Positions 9,433 to 18,682 of a DNA stretch of 64,000 bases are shown piece by piece. The first letter of the stretch is position 1, and each line of letters opens with the position of its first letter. Made by a program: the position numbers and the translations under genes. The stretch comes from [Pantoea] beijingensis. GTDB lineage: Bacteria; Pseudomonadota; Gammaproteobacteria; Enterobacterales; Enterobacteriaceae. The stretch is from positions 248,001-312,000 of the forward strand of contig NZ_CP071409.1 of the NCBI RefSeq assembly GCF_022647505.1, given 5' to 3'. The notes under the pieces were generated by a model that saw only the letters and a list, made by a program, of their open reading frames with translations, made no database searches and was not told the origin of the DNA.

Positions 9433-10449
9433 ATGACTCTGAAACTTGGTGTTATCGGTACTGGTGCCATTGGTCAGGAGCACATCCGTCGTTGCAGTCA
9501 GGTACTGCAAGGGGCTCGGGTCGTGGCCGTTTCTGATATCAATATTGAAGTGGCACAAGCTGCGATCGCAAAACTCGGTTTGCATGCGGAAGTTTGTGCT
9601 AACGGCCATGATGTTGTGATATCGCAAGATGTCGACGCCGTATTGGTCACGTCCTGGGACCCGACCCACGAGGAGTTTACGCTGGCCGCGATTGCTGCCG
9701 GTAAACCGGTCTTTTGTGAAAAACCACTGGCGATGACGGCTGAAGGCTGCCGTCGTATTGTGGAAGCCGAAATGAAGGCGGGTAGGCGCCTGGTGCAGGT
9801 CGGCTTTATGCGCCCTTATGATGCTGGTTATCGTGCATTGAAAAAGGTGATTACCGACGGTGAAATCGGTGAGCCACTGATGTTGCATTGCGCGCATCGC
9901 AACATGAACGTGCCAGAAAGCTATACCACAGATATGGCGATAACTAATACGTTGATCCACGAGTTGGATGTGCTGCGCTGGCTAACCGACGATGATTACA
10001 AAACTGTTCAGGTTGTTTTCCCACGTACAACGTCGAAATCCCATGCCAAACTGAAAGATCCGCAGATTGTACTGTTCGAGACGCAGGGCGGGATCCGTAT
10101 TGATGTGGAAATTTTCGTCAATTGTTCTTACGGCTATGACATTCAGTGTGAAGTGGTTGGTGAAAATGGAATCGCTAAACTGCCCGAGCCCTCTTCCATA
10201 CTGATGCGTAAAGATGCACGCCTTTCGGAAACCATTCTGACTGACTGGAAAGACCGGTTTATTGATGCTTACGACGTCGAGCTACAGGCGTTTATCAATG
10301 ATGCTACTGCTGGCAAATTGAAAGGCCCATCGGCATGGGACGGTTATGCAGCTTCCGTCGCTGCTGATGCCTGTCTTAAAGCGCAAAATAGCGGTGCCGT
10401 TGAGCCGGTTAATTTACCGCCCCGTCCCGTGTTTTACGACAAGTTGTGA
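9433..10449 (+). CDS. iolG: Inositol 2-dehydrogenase
   Basis: A Gfo/Idh/MocA-family oxidoreductase of 338 residues that oxidises myo-inositol to 2-keto-myo-inositol with NAD+, the entry step of the pathway. The N-terminal Rossmann motif [12 protein letters not shown], the catalytic-lysine motif CEKPLAMT and the [13 protein letters not shown] segment with the active-site His are all visible. The ATG at 9433 is preceded by GGAGG; the longer frame from 9301 overlaps iolD and is rejected. It lies between iolD and iolE in one probable operon. Confidence 0.94.
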   Translation: MTLKLGVIGTGAIGQEHIRRCSQVLQGARVVAVSDINIEVAQAAIAKLGLHAEVCANGHDVVISQDVDAVLVTSWDPTHEEFTLAAIAAGKPVFCEKPLAMTAEGCRRIVEAEMKAGRRLVQVGFMRPYDAGYRALKKVITDGEIGEPLMLHCAHRNMNVPESYTTDMAITNTLIHELDVLRWLTDDDYKTVQVVFPRTTSKSHAKLKDPQIVLFETQGGIRIDVEIFVNCSYGYDIQCEVVGENGIAKLPEPSSILMRKDARLSETILTDWKDRFIDAYDVELQAFINDATAGKLKGPSAWDGYAASVAADACLKAQNSGAVEPVNLPPRPVFYDKL

Positions 10450-10572
10450 CCCGTTGGCAGGGCGATAAAAGATAGGTTATTCACTGCTCCACCAGCGACA
10501 TGAACACTTAGCTAACACCAGGCCGCTTAGGGCAGGGCGTTATAAAACCGCCATGCTGTACGAGGGACAAAT

Positions 10573-11469
10573 ATGAATAAAGATAACGTAAAACTGGCAA
10601 TTGCGCCGATTGGCTGGACTAACGATGACATGCCTGAATTAGGGCAGGAGAATACTTTTCAGCAGACCGTCAGTGAAATGGCGCTTGCGGGTTTTACCGG
10701 CAGTGAGGTTGGCAGTAAATATCCACGCGATCCGGCCATATTAAAGCCGATGCTGGATATTCGTGGTATTCAGATCTGCAATGCCTGGTTCAGTACGTTC
10801 TTTGCCAAAGGAGACAAAGACAAAACCCTCGACGAATTTATCCATCATCGGGATTTCCTGCATGCGTTGGGCGCGAAAGTCATTGGGTGTTCGGAACAGA
10901 GCAAGAGCATTCAGGGAACAAGGCTGCCGGTACTGGAAGCCAAGCCCTGCTTTACTGATGAAGAATGGCGGCTAACGGCTGAGGGCTATAATGTGCTGGC
11001 CAAACTCGCTGCTGAGAAAGGAATGCAGGTTTGCCTGCATCATCATATGGGAACGGGCATCCAGACAACCGAAGAAGTGGATCGTTTTATGGCGGCGACC
11101 AACGATGACGTTTTCCTGCTGTTTGATACGGGTCATGCCTATTATTCTGAAGGTTCGCAACAGAAGATGTTAGCGCTGCTAACGCGTTATTTGCCGCGCA
11201 TCAATCATGTACATCTGAAGGATGTGCGCGATGAGGTTGTGGCTCAGGTCAAAAGCCAGAAATTATCTTTTCTTGATGGTGTGAAAAAAGGGACCTTTAC
11301 CGTGCCCGGCGATGGTGTGATTGATTTTAACCCGGTGTTTACCATTCTGGATGAGTATGGCTATCAGGGATGGATGGTGGTTGAAGCCGAGCAGGATCCA
11401 ACACTGGCAAACCCGTTTGAATATGCACTGAAGGCACGCAGATATATCCGTGAAACGGCAGGTTTGTAA
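10573..11469 (+). CDS. iolE: myo-Inosose-2 dehydratase
   Basis: A TIM-barrel enzyme of 298 residues, the family length. It dehydrates 2-keto-myo-inositol to trihydroxycyclohexane-1,2-dione, linking IolG to IolD. The metal-site segments [29 protein letters not shown] and VVEAEQDP are in family order. It starts at an ATG after GAGGGA and is the last gene of the iolD-iolG-iolE operon. It is followed by a repeat and the convergent dcrB. Confidence 0.95.
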   Translation: MNKDNVKLAIAPIGWTNDDMPELGQENTFQQTVSEMALAGFTGSEVGSKYPRDPAILKPMLDIRGIQICNAWFSTFFAKGDKDKTLDEFIHHRDFLHALGAKVIGCSEQSKSIQGTRLPVLEAKPCFTDEEWRLTAEGYNVLAKLAAEKGMQVCLHHHMGTGIQTTEEVDRFMAATNDDVFLLFDTGHAYYSEGSQQKMLALLTRYLPRINHVHLKDVRDEVVAQVKSQKLSFLDGVKKGTFTVPGDGVIDFNPVFTILDEYGYQGWMVVEAEQDPTLANPFEYALKARRYIRETAGL

Positions 11470-11509
11470 TGACAGAATATTTAAGCTGTAGCTTGATGTA
11501 TAGCGAGTA

Positions 11510-11640
11510 TATATACCCTAAATAATTCGATCTGCAGGGCGGCGATAAGCCCGGATATCCCCCGGAACGTACCTGGGTAAGTTTCCGGGAGATATTATGC
11601 ACAACCAACAATGCCGCAGCGTGAAGTATAAGGGGTGGGA
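11510..11640. repeat. Intergenic repeat element with TATACCC-type end
   Basis: Begins with TATATACCCTAAATAATTC (11510-11528) and runs to the dcrB stop codon. It contains CCCGGA-type inverted arms (CCCGGAAC and TTTCCGGG around 11558-11590). The first 19 bp recur exactly, inverted, at 12240-12258 on the other side of dcrB. It resembles short non-coding repeats I recall from Serratia, Pectobacterium and Erwinia; that assignment is from memory. Confidence 0.5.
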
Positions 11641-12189
11641 TTACTTCAGCGTGATGGTATTAATAATACTCTCCGCCTCGGTCTGGGCCTGCTGTTGATT
11701 ATCCGCAGGTAATGAAATTTGCAGCGTTAGCAACTTGCCATCGACCTTCCCTAATACTACGGAAGACCAGGCGGATTGGTTATTCGCGGAAATCACAGTA
11801 TCCAACTGCTGTAAGGTCTGGCCTTTTAGCTCAATTGATTTATTACTCACCACCTGTAACTGAGGATCGCGATTGCGCTGTTGCTCCTCAAGCCGTTTTG
11901 CCAGCACGTCCAGGCTTTCATTCGTGGCATCACCACCAATCACGATAACCGCGCGTTGACCTGACTCATCGGCATAAACGTGCATATTGTTAGCCTGGTT
12001 ACCCAGCTTGCCACTCTTATCTGACATTCCGGCAGGAAGATTGAAGTTAAGCTTACCATCAAGCAGGCTAATAGCCTGTGCGGCCTGGCTGCTGGTATCA
12101 CTGGCGGTAGCATTATCATTTTTTCCGTCACAAGCGGCCAAACCTACCACCAATAAGCCTACTCCGATATATTTCACTAAGTTACGCAT
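11641..12189 (-). CDS. dcrB: DcrB family lipoprotein
   Basis: A 182-residue lipoprotein with a signal peptide ending in the lipobox LAAC, lipidated Cys at residue 20. It closely resembles E. coli DcrB (for example [19 protein letters not shown] and [17 protein letters not shown]). DcrB is an envelope protein known from phage C1/C6 infection and linked to lipoprotein maturation/trafficking. Gene order next to yhhQ matches E. coli, although yhhS is replaced here by the iol cluster. Confidence 0.93.
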   Translation of the reverse strand: MRNLVKYIGVGLLVVGLAACDGKNDNATASDTSSQAAQAISLLDGKLNFNLPAGMSDKSGKLGNQANNMHVYADESGQRAVIVIGGDATNESLDVLAKRLEEQQRNRDPQLQVVSNKSIELKGQTLQQLDTVISANNQSAWSSVVLGKVDGKLLTLQISLPADNQQQAQTEAESIINTITLK

Positions 12190-12221
12190 CAGGTTCCCTT
12201 TTATTACTCGCGTACGCGTCT

Positions 12222-12258
12222 TTGACCGCCATACTGCTTGAATTATTTAGGGTATATA
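12222..12258. repeat. Right end of intergenic repeat, upstream of dcrB
   Basis: Includes GAATTATTTAGGGTATATA (12240-12258), the exact reverse complement of 11510-11528. The preceding TTGACCGCCATACTGC resembles the stretch upstream of yhgN (41978-41992), which is also followed by a near-copy of the same end. It lies about 50 bp upstream of the dcrB start and may have been recruited into its promoter. Confidence 0.55.
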
Positions 12259-12390
12259 CAAACTGAATCAGTCAGCAAAAGCAACCCGATTACTGTCACA
12301 GGATACGAAATTGCCGGATTCTAATGATAACTAAAACCGCGGCTGCCGACTGTCATACCCGCTTAAGAATCATTACCTGAGTTACGCTGC

Positions 12391-13056
12391 TTAACTGAAA
12401 TGAAGTTGGGTATTACGGGATGGCTCAGCCAGCCGTCTTAGGGCTGCATTGAGTAATACACCATAAGCTGGCAGAAAGAAAATCATGCAAATCAGCACCT
12501 TGAAACTGTAATCTACCAGGGCGATCTCCACCCAGTTTTGCGCCATAAACAGATCGCTACTCTTATAGAACGCAATAAAGAAGAACACGAGCGTATCGCT
12601 AATGTTGCCGAGGAACATCGCCGCGGCAGGAGCTACCCACCAGCGCGCTTTCTGACGTAACCGGTTAAACACATATACATCAAGAATTTGGCCTAGTGCA
12701 TAAGCCATAAAACTGGCACAGGCGATGCGGGCGACAAAAATATTCATCCCTTCTATTGCGGAGAATCCCTGCCACTCTCCCTGGTAAAACAACGCGGAGA
12801 GCACATAAGAGATGAACAGCGCTGGCACCATCACCATCAGAATAATACGGCGTGCCAGAGTTGCGCCAAAGATACGGACGGTGAGATCGGTCGCAAGAAA
12901 GATAAAGGGAAAGCTGAACGCACCCCAGGTCGTATGAAAACCCAGTATAGAGATAGGTAATTGCACCAGATAGTTACTGGAGCTGATGACCAGCACGTGA
13001 AACAGTGATAGCCAGATCAGCGCATGCATGCGCTGATGAGAAGTAAAGTGGATCAT
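12391..13056 (-). CDS. yhhQ: Queuosine precursor transporter (YhhQ family)
   Basis: An inner-membrane protein of 221 residues with about six hydrophobic segments. It is nearly collinear with E. coli YhhQ (segments LVISSSNYLVQLPISILGF and FIFLATDLTVRIFGA). The family imports queuosine precursors such as preQ0/preQ1. The start is the ATG at 13056, preceded by AAGGCGAC; the frame remains open to 13185 but the extension is not conserved. Confidence 0.93.
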   Translation of the reverse strand: MIHFTSHQRMHALIWLSLFHVLVISSSNYLVQLPISILGFHTTWGAFSFPFIFLATDLTVRIFGATLARRIILMVMVPALFISYVLSALFYQGEWQGFSAIEGMNIFVARIACASFMAYALGQILDVYVFNRLRQKARWWVAPAAAMFLGNISDTLVFFFIAFYKSSDLFMAQNWVEIALVDYSFKVLICMIFFLPAYGVLLNAALRRLAEPSRNTQLHFS

Positions 13057-13435
13057 ATGTCGCCTTTTTAGTGGTGGGGTGAGGGAACCCAAATTGATAT
13101 ATACCCTGTCATTCACGCCATGGCGTGATGGACAGTCTGTCATCCCCGGTAGCATTGATATTGCGGCGATGTCAGGGGAGAGCATGCGATTGGCAAACTC
13201 ACGACCATACGTATGACGGGCATAGATAATAATCGGGCGGCATCTTACCGCGTTATGTTTTCAATGCAATGGTTAATTTTAACGCAAACGTTAACGTTGA
13301 TGGGCATCACTTGCTTAAGCGGCTTGCAGGGGTAAAATAAGCGGCGATAAAGACTTGTCATACTTCAGGCAGTATGGGCTTTGGTCAGCAACGTGACTAT
13401 TTAGAGTCTGGTTTTTCACTTTACCCGAGAATGTT
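13057..13435. promoter_or_regulatory. yhhQ/tusA divergent intergenic region
   Basis: A 379-bp non-coding gap. It holds another TATATACCC motif (13098-13106), the palindrome TCACGCCATGGCGTGA just after it, and an A+T-rich stretch around 13260-13310. No gene or confident promoter was found. Confidence 0.4.
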
Positions 13436-13687
13436 ATGAGCGATAGATTCGCTAACCCCGATCAAACTCTGGACGCGCAGGGACTTCGTTGCCCTGAACC
13501 CGTAATGATGGTACGTAAAACGGTTCGCCATATGAATGTCGGTGAAACGCTGTTGATAATTGCTGACGATCCGGCGACAACGCGTGATATTCCCGGTTTT
13601 TGTCGCTTTATGGAACATACGCTGGTTGCACAATTAACCGATGCTCTTCCTTATAAATATTTGCTGAAAAAAGGGGTTACTCCCTGA
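13436..13687 (+). CDS. tusA: Sulfurtransferase TusA
   Basis: A small protein of 83 residues of the TusA/SirA family. It accepts persulfide sulfur from IscS and passes it to TusBCD for 2-thiouridine formation in tRNA. The hallmark [18 protein letters not shown] with the active Cys at about residue 19 is present. It converges with zntA across a strong hairpin. Confidence 0.96.
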   Translation: MSDRFANPDQTLDAQGLRCPEPVMMVRKTVRHMNVGETLLIIADDPATTRDIPGFCRFMEHTLVAQLTDALPYKYLLKKGVTP

Positions 13688-13689
13688 GA

Positions 13690-13714
13690 ATTCACGGGCT
13701 GTGTGCCCGTGAAT
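13690..13714. terminator. Hairpin between convergent tusA and zntA
   Basis: Perfect 10-bp stem ATTCACGGGC / GCCCGTGAAT with a 5-nt loop, 3 bp after the tusA stop and 13 bp before the zntA stop. There is no long T run on either side, so it may stabilise 3' ends or act as a weak bidirectional terminator. Confidence 0.55.
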
Positions 13715-13726
13715 CTTGCTGCGGAT

Positions 13727-16015
13727 TTAACGCTTACGCAGTAAGCGCAGCGCATTGGCCGTAACCAATGCCGTCGCACCTGAATCAGCCAGCACCGCCA
13801 GCCATAAACCCGTGATCCCGGCCAGCGTAGTGATCAGAAATATGCCCTTCAATCCCAGTGCAATTGCGATATTTTGACGAATATTGGCATGAGTCGCACG
13901 TGACAGTCTGACCATTGCCACCAGGCCAGCCAGACGATTATGCGTCAGTGCCGCATCGGCGGTTTCCAGTGCAACATCGGTACCGCTGCCCATCGCAATG
14001 CCTATAGTGGCCGCTTTCATGGCGGGTGCATCATTGATGCCATCTCCGACCATTGCCACAGGCTGCTTCTGAGTTAACTCTCTGACTGCCAACACCTTAT
14101 CTTCGGGCAGCAGACTGGCGCGGAAGGTTATGCCCAGCTCACTGGCGATGGCCGCAGCAGCAAGAGGGTTATCTCCGGTTAACATCACACCCTCAATACC
14201 CAATGCTTGAAGCGCGGCAATGGCCTGGCGCGCATCAGCACGCAGGCTATCGCGCAGGGCAATGAGCGCAATAGGTTGCCGTTCTTCCACGAGCACAACG
14301 GCGGTTTTTCCGGTAGCTTCCAGTTCAGCGACTTGTATTCGCTGCGTGTCCGTGAGCTGTGCAAGTTTTGACGGTGCGCTAAGTAACAAAAGACGGCCCG
14401 CGACTTTGGCTTCGACGCCGATACCCGCCAGTGTACGTTGCTCCTCCGCAACGGGGATGGGTAAATTCAGGTGCCCCGCTCGTGCCAGAATAGCGCGCGC
14501 AAGTGGATGCGACGAGCCGGTTTCAACTGCTGCGGCTTTGAGCAGCAGCATCTCCGTCGTTTCACCGACCAGTGAAATCACGTCAGTCACCACCGGTTTC
14601 CCTTCGGTAAGCGTCCCGGTTTTGTCAAAGGCAAAGGTACGAACTGCTCCCAGGCTTTCCAGTGCTGCACCGCCTTTAATCAGAGCGCCCTGCCGTGTGG
14701 CTGCCGCCAAACCAGAGGTGATTGCTGCTGGTGTGGAGATCACTAAGGCACATGGGCAACCAATCAATAGCAGTGTCAGCCCCTTATAGATCCAGGGCTG
14801 CCAGGCCGCAGCGAATAACAGGGGAGGGATCACGATAACCAGCAGCGACAGTGCCATGATCGCCGGGGTATAAAAGCGGCTAAAGCGATCGAGGAATCGC
14901 TCAATTGGTGCACGGCGCGCATCGGCCTCTTCAATCAGATGCAGTATGCGATCTATCGCACTTTCTCCGGCCCGCGAAACAACCTCCATACGTACCAGAC
15001 GATCAACACTGGTACAGCCTGCGGCGACAGTTTCACCCACGAGTCGTTCAACCGGGACTGATTCGCCGGTTAACGCGCTTTGATCGAAACTGGCCGGGAG
15101 AGAAAGCAGTTTGGCATCAGCAGGTAAACGGGCACCGGCAGCCACTTCGATGATGTCGCCAGGCGATAACTCATCGACAGAAACCGTTTCACGCCGTTCC
15201 CCGTGTAGACGCGTTGCTTCCTCAGGTTTCAGCGCCATCAATGCTGTAACACCACGCCTTGCCCGATTGGCAGCAAATGATTCTAAACGTTCGCCGATCA
15301 GGAATAGCAGCAGAACCATCGCGGCCTCGGCTGTGGCACCGATAAATAGCGCGCCGATTGCCGCGATACTCATTAAGGTTTCAATCGCAAAGGGAGAACC
15401 GCTGCGAATTAATGTCAGTGCCTGGCGGCCAACGGGGTATAGGCCAATTAAGGTGGTAGCAATAAATGCCAGTTTGCCGCTGCTTACATCGATCATGCTG
15501 ATTAGCCAACTGGCCAGCATTAGCAGCCCGAGCAGAATAATGGCACGATTCTCCTGCCAGTGGCTGGCCTCCGAAACGGCGCGGCTTGACTGCTGACGAT
15601 GAAGGGAAAAACCAATTTGTCTGACCGATTTTTCGATCTGTTCTTGTATGTCGCTGGTCGCGATGACCTGTAACTTTTCGGTGGCAAAAATCACTCGAGC
15701 CTGCTTTATCTGTTCGAGTTTATTCAGAGTATTTTCTATTTTACGGGCGCAACTTGGGCAATCCATCCCACTGATCTTCCAACTGAAGCGTTCACCGGCA
15801 GGGGATCGGTCATCGTCGTCAGGGGAGTCATCAGATGGCGTCGTGGTCGCCGAGCAGCAGGAAGCTTCAACGACGGTGGGGGCGGCAATAGATGAAATAG
15901 ATGAAATAGTTGGAATAGCCGTAATTGCCTTGATCACAGGACGGCGTGGGGCAGTACATCCAGGTTGTTTTGCGGTGTGGTTGTGACCGCAGCCGCAGGA
16001 AGTGTGTTGATGCAT
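13727..16015 (-). CDS. zntA: Zn(II)/Cd(II)/Pb(II)-exporting P-type ATPase
   Basis: A P1B-type ATPase of 762 residues. A His/Cys-rich N-terminal tail is followed by a heavy-metal-binding domain with GMDCPSCARK (about 84-93). After that come the membrane helices, the CPC motif in IGCPCALVIS, the phosphorylation site FAFDKTGTLTEG, and the hinge VGDGINDAPA. It exports zinc, cadmium and lead to the periplasm. The N-terminal tail before the metal-binding domain is longer than in E. coli ZntA and carries an Ile/Ser repeat (TISSISSIAA). A ZntR-type promoter lies directly upstream. Confidence 0.96.
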   Translation of the reverse strand: MHQHTSCGCGHNHTAKQPGCTAPRRPVIKAITAIPTISSISSIAAPTVVEASCCSATTTPSDDSPDDDDRSPAGERFSWKISGMDCPSCARKIENTLNKLEQIKQARVIFATEKLQVIATSDIQEQIEKSVRQIGFSLHRQQSSRAVSEASHWQENRAIILLGLLMLASWLISMIDVSSGKLAFIATTLIGLYPVGRQALTLIRSGSPFAIETLMSIAAIGALFIGATAEAAMVLLLFLIGERLESFAANRARRGVTALMALKPEEATRLHGERRETVSVDELSPGDIIEVAAGARLPADAKLLSLPASFDQSALTGESVPVERLVGETVAAGCTSVDRLVRMEVVSRAGESAIDRILHLIEEADARRAPIERFLDRFSRFYTPAIMALSLLVIVIPPLLFAAAWQPWIYKGLTLLLIGCPCALVISTPAAITSGLAAATRQGALIKGGAALESLGAVRTFAFDKTGTLTEGKPVVTDVISLVGETTEMLLLKAAAVETGSSHPLARAILARAGHLNLPIPVAEEQRTLAGIGVEAKVAGRLLLLSAPSKLAQLTDTQRIQVAELEATGKTAVVLVEERQPIALIALRDSLRADARQAIAALQALGIEGVMLTGDNPLAAAAIASELGITFRASLLPEDKVLAVRELTQKQPVAMVGDGINDAPAMKAATIGIAMGSGTDVALETADAALTHNRLAGLVAMVRLSRATHANIRQNIAIALGLKGIFLITTLAGITGLWLAVLADSGATALVTANALRLLRKR

Positions 16016-16066
16016 AAAGCCTCCTGAAGAGTGATTGCGCAGGCCGATTTGGCCGGCGATATCGCT

Positions 16067-16098
16067 ATCCTACACTCTGGAGCTGACTCCAGAGTCAA
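16067..16098 (-). promoter_or_regulatory. ZntR-dependent zntA promoter and operator
   Basis: On the minus strand, -35 TTGACT (16098-16093) and -10 TAGGAT (16072-16067) are separated by 20 bp, the overlong spacer typical of MerR-family promoters. A near-perfect 22-bp palindrome (16074-16095, arms ACTCTGGAG and CTCCAGAGT) fills the spacer. It differs from the E. coli ZntR site, as I recall it, only in the centre. Metal-bound ZntR would untwist the spacer and activate zntA; the zntR gene is not in the window. Confidence 0.92.
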
Positions 16099-16140
16099 GG
16101 ATTAAATACGACATTATCTCAACGGAGAAATAGTGGCTAT

Positions 16141-16767
16141 TTACATATAAAGAGAACGAACAATCATAAAGTGGCCAGCAAAATAAAAGGCAGCCACAAT
16201 GGCGCGTTCGGCGTTAAACCTGTGGCGATACTGGCCGAAAAGCCAGACGATATTAGCCAGTAGCAGGCAAGTTGCACCGATAAAGAGTGAAAAACTGTAA
16301 TCGGTTGGGCGGAAATAATATTGTTCTGCTGCCAGCCAGACCATCACCAATGTCATGCCGATAAAGGTACAGATTGGCCAGCGTAGATCTTCCAGGCGTG
16401 TCCACAATGTGGCGATAACCACGGCTCCGACGACTAACAGCAGTAGCGGAATCGGCCAGAAGAAACTCAGTGTCATATGGCCGGTGAAGCTGATGGTATA
16501 GAGTAAATGCGACAGAAAGAACGCGCCGATGGCGTAAAGCAACCGCTGTTTAGGTAACAGGGTGAGCGCATCTCCAATCAGTGTCGCCAGTAGACCAAGC
16601 AGAATAAAATAGTCCGTGGTATTCAATACCGGGGCTTGCCATGCCCAGGCCAGTAACAGTAAAAGAGTCACGGGTTTGAACACCCAACGTTGCCAGTGTG
16701 GACCACGATAAGATGCATCAACATAAAGCCAACCGGAAAAGAACACAGCAAGGAACGACCACAGCAT
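16141..16767 (-). CDS. yhhN: YhhN (TMEM86) family membrane protein, lysoplasmalogenase-like
   Basis: A very hydrophobic 208-residue protein with about seven or eight membrane segments, characteristic of the YhhN/TMEM86 family. Animal members hydrolyse lysoplasmalogens; the bacterial substrate is not certain. Position upstream of zntA matches E. coli. Confidence 0.88.
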   Translation of the reverse strand: MLWSFLAVFFSGWLYVDASYRGPHWQRWVFKPVTLLLLLAWAWQAPVLNTTDYFILLGLLATLIGDALTLLPKQRLLYAIGAFFLSHLLYTISFTGHMTLSFFWPIPLLLLVVGAVVIATLWTRLEDLRWPICTFIGMTLVMVWLAAEQYYFRPTDYSFSLFIGATCLLLANIVWLFGQYRHRFNAERAIVAAFYFAGHFMIVRSLYM

Positions 16768-17102
16768 AAATTTTTCCTATGTAGGACTCGCTAAGCTGTC
16801 ATTTGTACTGGATACAGTGCTAAGAACCTTCACGCCAAGTGCTACGCACCGGTTTCTTACCTGCCCGTCGTAAAACTGACCAGCGTTGCCAGAGACCTGT
16901 ATTGATAAATTCCATCTACATTGTCGATACCAGTTTAGATTATGCTCCGGCGATGTGACAATGCTCGCGCTGTGGTTGTATGCTTGCCGAGGTCTGTTTC
17001 TTATCTTATACCCTTATATATTAAGTCGCCGGTTGACGAGGCGATCCTGAATGCAAACTGGACGATGTGTGGGTATAAAGCCATTTGGGGAGAAGAGTCG
17101 CT
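16768..17102. other. yhhN/yhhM divergent gap
   Basis: 335 bp without a gene. It holds the yhhN and yhhM upstream regions and the short repeat at 17007-17077. No further feature was recognised. Confidence 0.5.
17007..17077. repeat. 71-bp element with TATACCC/GGGTATA inverted ends
   Basis: Flanked by TATACCC (17007-17013) and GGGTATA (17071-17077), with an internal CGCC-N9-GGCG hairpin. The ends match the termini of the repeat around dcrB. This suggests a compact copy of the same mobile-like intergenic family, placed just upstream of yhhM. Confidence 0.6.
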
Positions 17103-17468
17103 ATGAGCAAGCCACCATTACTGCTTTTTATTGTTTTGGCTTTTATCGCTATTCTGGCGACCCGTCAGTTTATTAAGCAGCGCCGTGAAGTGGCGGTAAA
17201 TAATGCATCACCTATTCGCACGTTACCGGCTGAAGTCAAAACCAAACGAGAATTTCCTGCGCCAAACCGCCGCTCGCGTCAGCGTGAAGTGATAGCGGGT
17301 GAAGCGATGCGTTATGAAGCCTGGTTTCATCCGCTAAACGGTGCCGGTGATTTCAAACTGGCGCTGAACGCCAGCGATTACCACCAAATGGATAAAGGCG
17401 TGAAGGGCGAACTGAAGATACAAGGATCGCGTTTTATCAGTTTTATTGCGTATGGTGCGGACCAATAA
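17103..17468 (+). CDS. yhhM: DUF2500 membrane-anchored protein YhhM
   Basis: A 121-residue protein beginning MSKPPLLLFIVLAF. An N-terminal membrane anchor (about 5-23) is followed by a basic linker and a small soluble domain ending GSRFISFIAYG. It resembles E. coli YhhM in length and in these segments; function unknown. The ATG at 17103 follows GGGGAGAAG and replaces a slightly longer frame from 17085. Confidence 0.88.
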   Translation: MSKPPLLLFIVLAFIAILATRQFIKQRREVAVNNASPIRTLPAEVKTKREFPAPNRRSRQREVIAGEAMRYEAWFHPLNGAGDFKLALNASDYHQMDKGVKGELKIQGSRFISFIAYGADQ

Positions 17469-17472
17469 TTGA

Positions 17473-17515
17473 TATCCGTCCGTATGGCGCATGTGTGACG
17501 TCAAATGGACGGATA
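17473..17515. terminator. Long hairpin between convergent yhhM and yhhL
   Basis: 9-bp perfect stem TATCCGTCC / GGACGGATA with a 25-nt loop, filling the 50-bp gap between the two stop codons. No T tract; possibly a 3'-end structure rather than a true terminator. Confidence 0.4.
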
Positions 17516-17518
17516 GTA

Positions 17519-17791
17519 CTATTGTTTAGGGTAGTGCTTCTTTTGCCAGGCCAGCAGCTCGAAAACGCCAAAGAAGAAAATTTTCGCTTGGGTCAGACCG
17601 CTGAGCTTTGGTGCATCTTTGGGCTGGGTAGCCCGTAGTAGAACCAGCTGTAAGCCATGCATGATTGCCATAAAAAAAAGCGCGACATTCACAAAATAGG
17701 TTAATGGTTTGGGAAACGGTTGTACTACATTAAGCAATAAGAACGCCCAGACGCACAGCATTAATAATCGTCCCAGGTTAAGCAACATCAT
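17519..17791 (-). CDS. yhhL: DUF1145 membrane protein YhhL
   Basis: A protein of about 90 residues with hydrophobic segments at roughly 3-22 and 30-50. It is of the YhhL/DUF1145 family (LLNVVQPFPKPLTYFVN), function unknown. Two adjacent ATGs (17791 and 17788) follow AAGGAG; the first is given. The start lies 14 bp inside the 3' end of rsmD, so translation is probably coupled. Confidence 0.87.
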   Translation of the reverse strand: MMLLNLGRLLMLCVWAFLLLNVVQPFPKPLTYFVNVALFFMAIMHGLQLVLLRATQPKDAPKLSGLTQAKIFFFGVFELLAWQKKHYPKQ

Positions 17792-18383
17792 CTTTCTCCT
17801 TGATAAGGGCATGGCGTACGAACAGACGATATGCCACCTGTCCGGCAATCTTCTCGCGATGTAACTGCCAGTTAGCCGGCACCGGAGGTAAACCCGTTTC
17901 TACTTCGCTCTCGACGTAAATCAGCGCATCATCTGCCAGCCAGCCTTGGCTCTCCAGCAAAAGCACCGTTTGTTCTAATAATCCCTTGCGAAACGGGGGA
18001 TCGATAAAAACAATATTGTAAGGTTCGCCGCGTTTATCCAACCAGCTTAACGCATTGGTGTTGATAACCCGCCCATTCGTCGTTCCGAGGGTGGCAAGAT
18101 TTTTTTCAAGTTGTTGTGCAACCGGACGTTCAAGCTCCAGCATTGTCGCGGATGCGGCATGACGGGATAACGCTTCCAACGCCAGCGCGCCGCTGCCTGC
18201 GAAGCAATCCAGGCAGCGTGCCAACTGAATATCAGGGGCTAACCAGTTAAACAGAGTTTCACGCACGCGATCGGTTGTTGGGCGCAAACCCGTACTGTCA
18301 GGTACCGGCAACTTTCGGCCTCGCCATTGCCCACCAATAATACGGATCTGCCCGGTGGCATTACTGCGGGGTTTTTTAATCAT
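17778..18383 (-). CDS. rsmD: 16S rRNA (guanine-966-N2)-methyltransferase
   Basis: A SAM-dependent methyltransferase of 201 residues. SAM-binding motif LDCFAGSGALALEALSR and the catalytic motif IVFIDPPFRKG are clear, and the N-terminal IIGGQWRGRKLPVPDSTGLRPTTDRVRETLFNWL is diagnostic of RsmD. It methylates G966 in the 30S decoding region. It is divergent from ftsY, as in E. coli. Confidence 0.96.
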   Translation of the reverse strand: MIKKPRSNATGQIRIIGGQWRGRKLPVPDSTGLRPTTDRVRETLFNWLAPDIQLARCLDCFAGSGALALEALSRHAASATMLELERPVAQQLEKNLATLGTTNGRVINTNALSWLDKRGEPYNIVFIDPPFRKGLLEQTVLLLESQGWLADDALIYVESEVETGLPPVPANWQLHREKIAGQVAYRLFVRHALIKEKDDVA

Positions 18384-18682
18384 GTCATTTACAACTCGTT
18401 ATAATTTTTTGTGAGGCCTGATACGGCAAGCTATTTTGCTTATCATGTTGTTCCAGGGCAAGCCTCAATTATTCTGAGGCTCCCGTTATCACTGACGCTG
18501 CCTTTGCCTTGGCGACTGCCGTACAGATGCGGCATGGGCGCAGGCCGTGCGGGAGCGCGTTGAAGGGGGCTGGTGTGGCACTGCGCGGAAAGTGTTAGAC
18601 TAACGCATTCATCATCAAACTATTTTCGCAAACCACACGCGTTGGCGTGTGGAGTTTAGCCATCGAGGAGTGTGGTCGCACA
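18384..18682. other. rsmD/ftsY divergent gap
   Basis: 299 bp between divergent start codons. It must hold both promoters, but no hexamer pair is convincing. A GAGGAG at 18665-18670 lies upstream of the ftsY ATG with longish spacing. No RNA gene was recognised. Confidence 0.4.

Noticed and set aside
14220-14789. Long antisense frame within zntA
   Set aside because: Mirror of a G+C-rich coding region; Ser/Arg/Ala-rich with no family resemblance.
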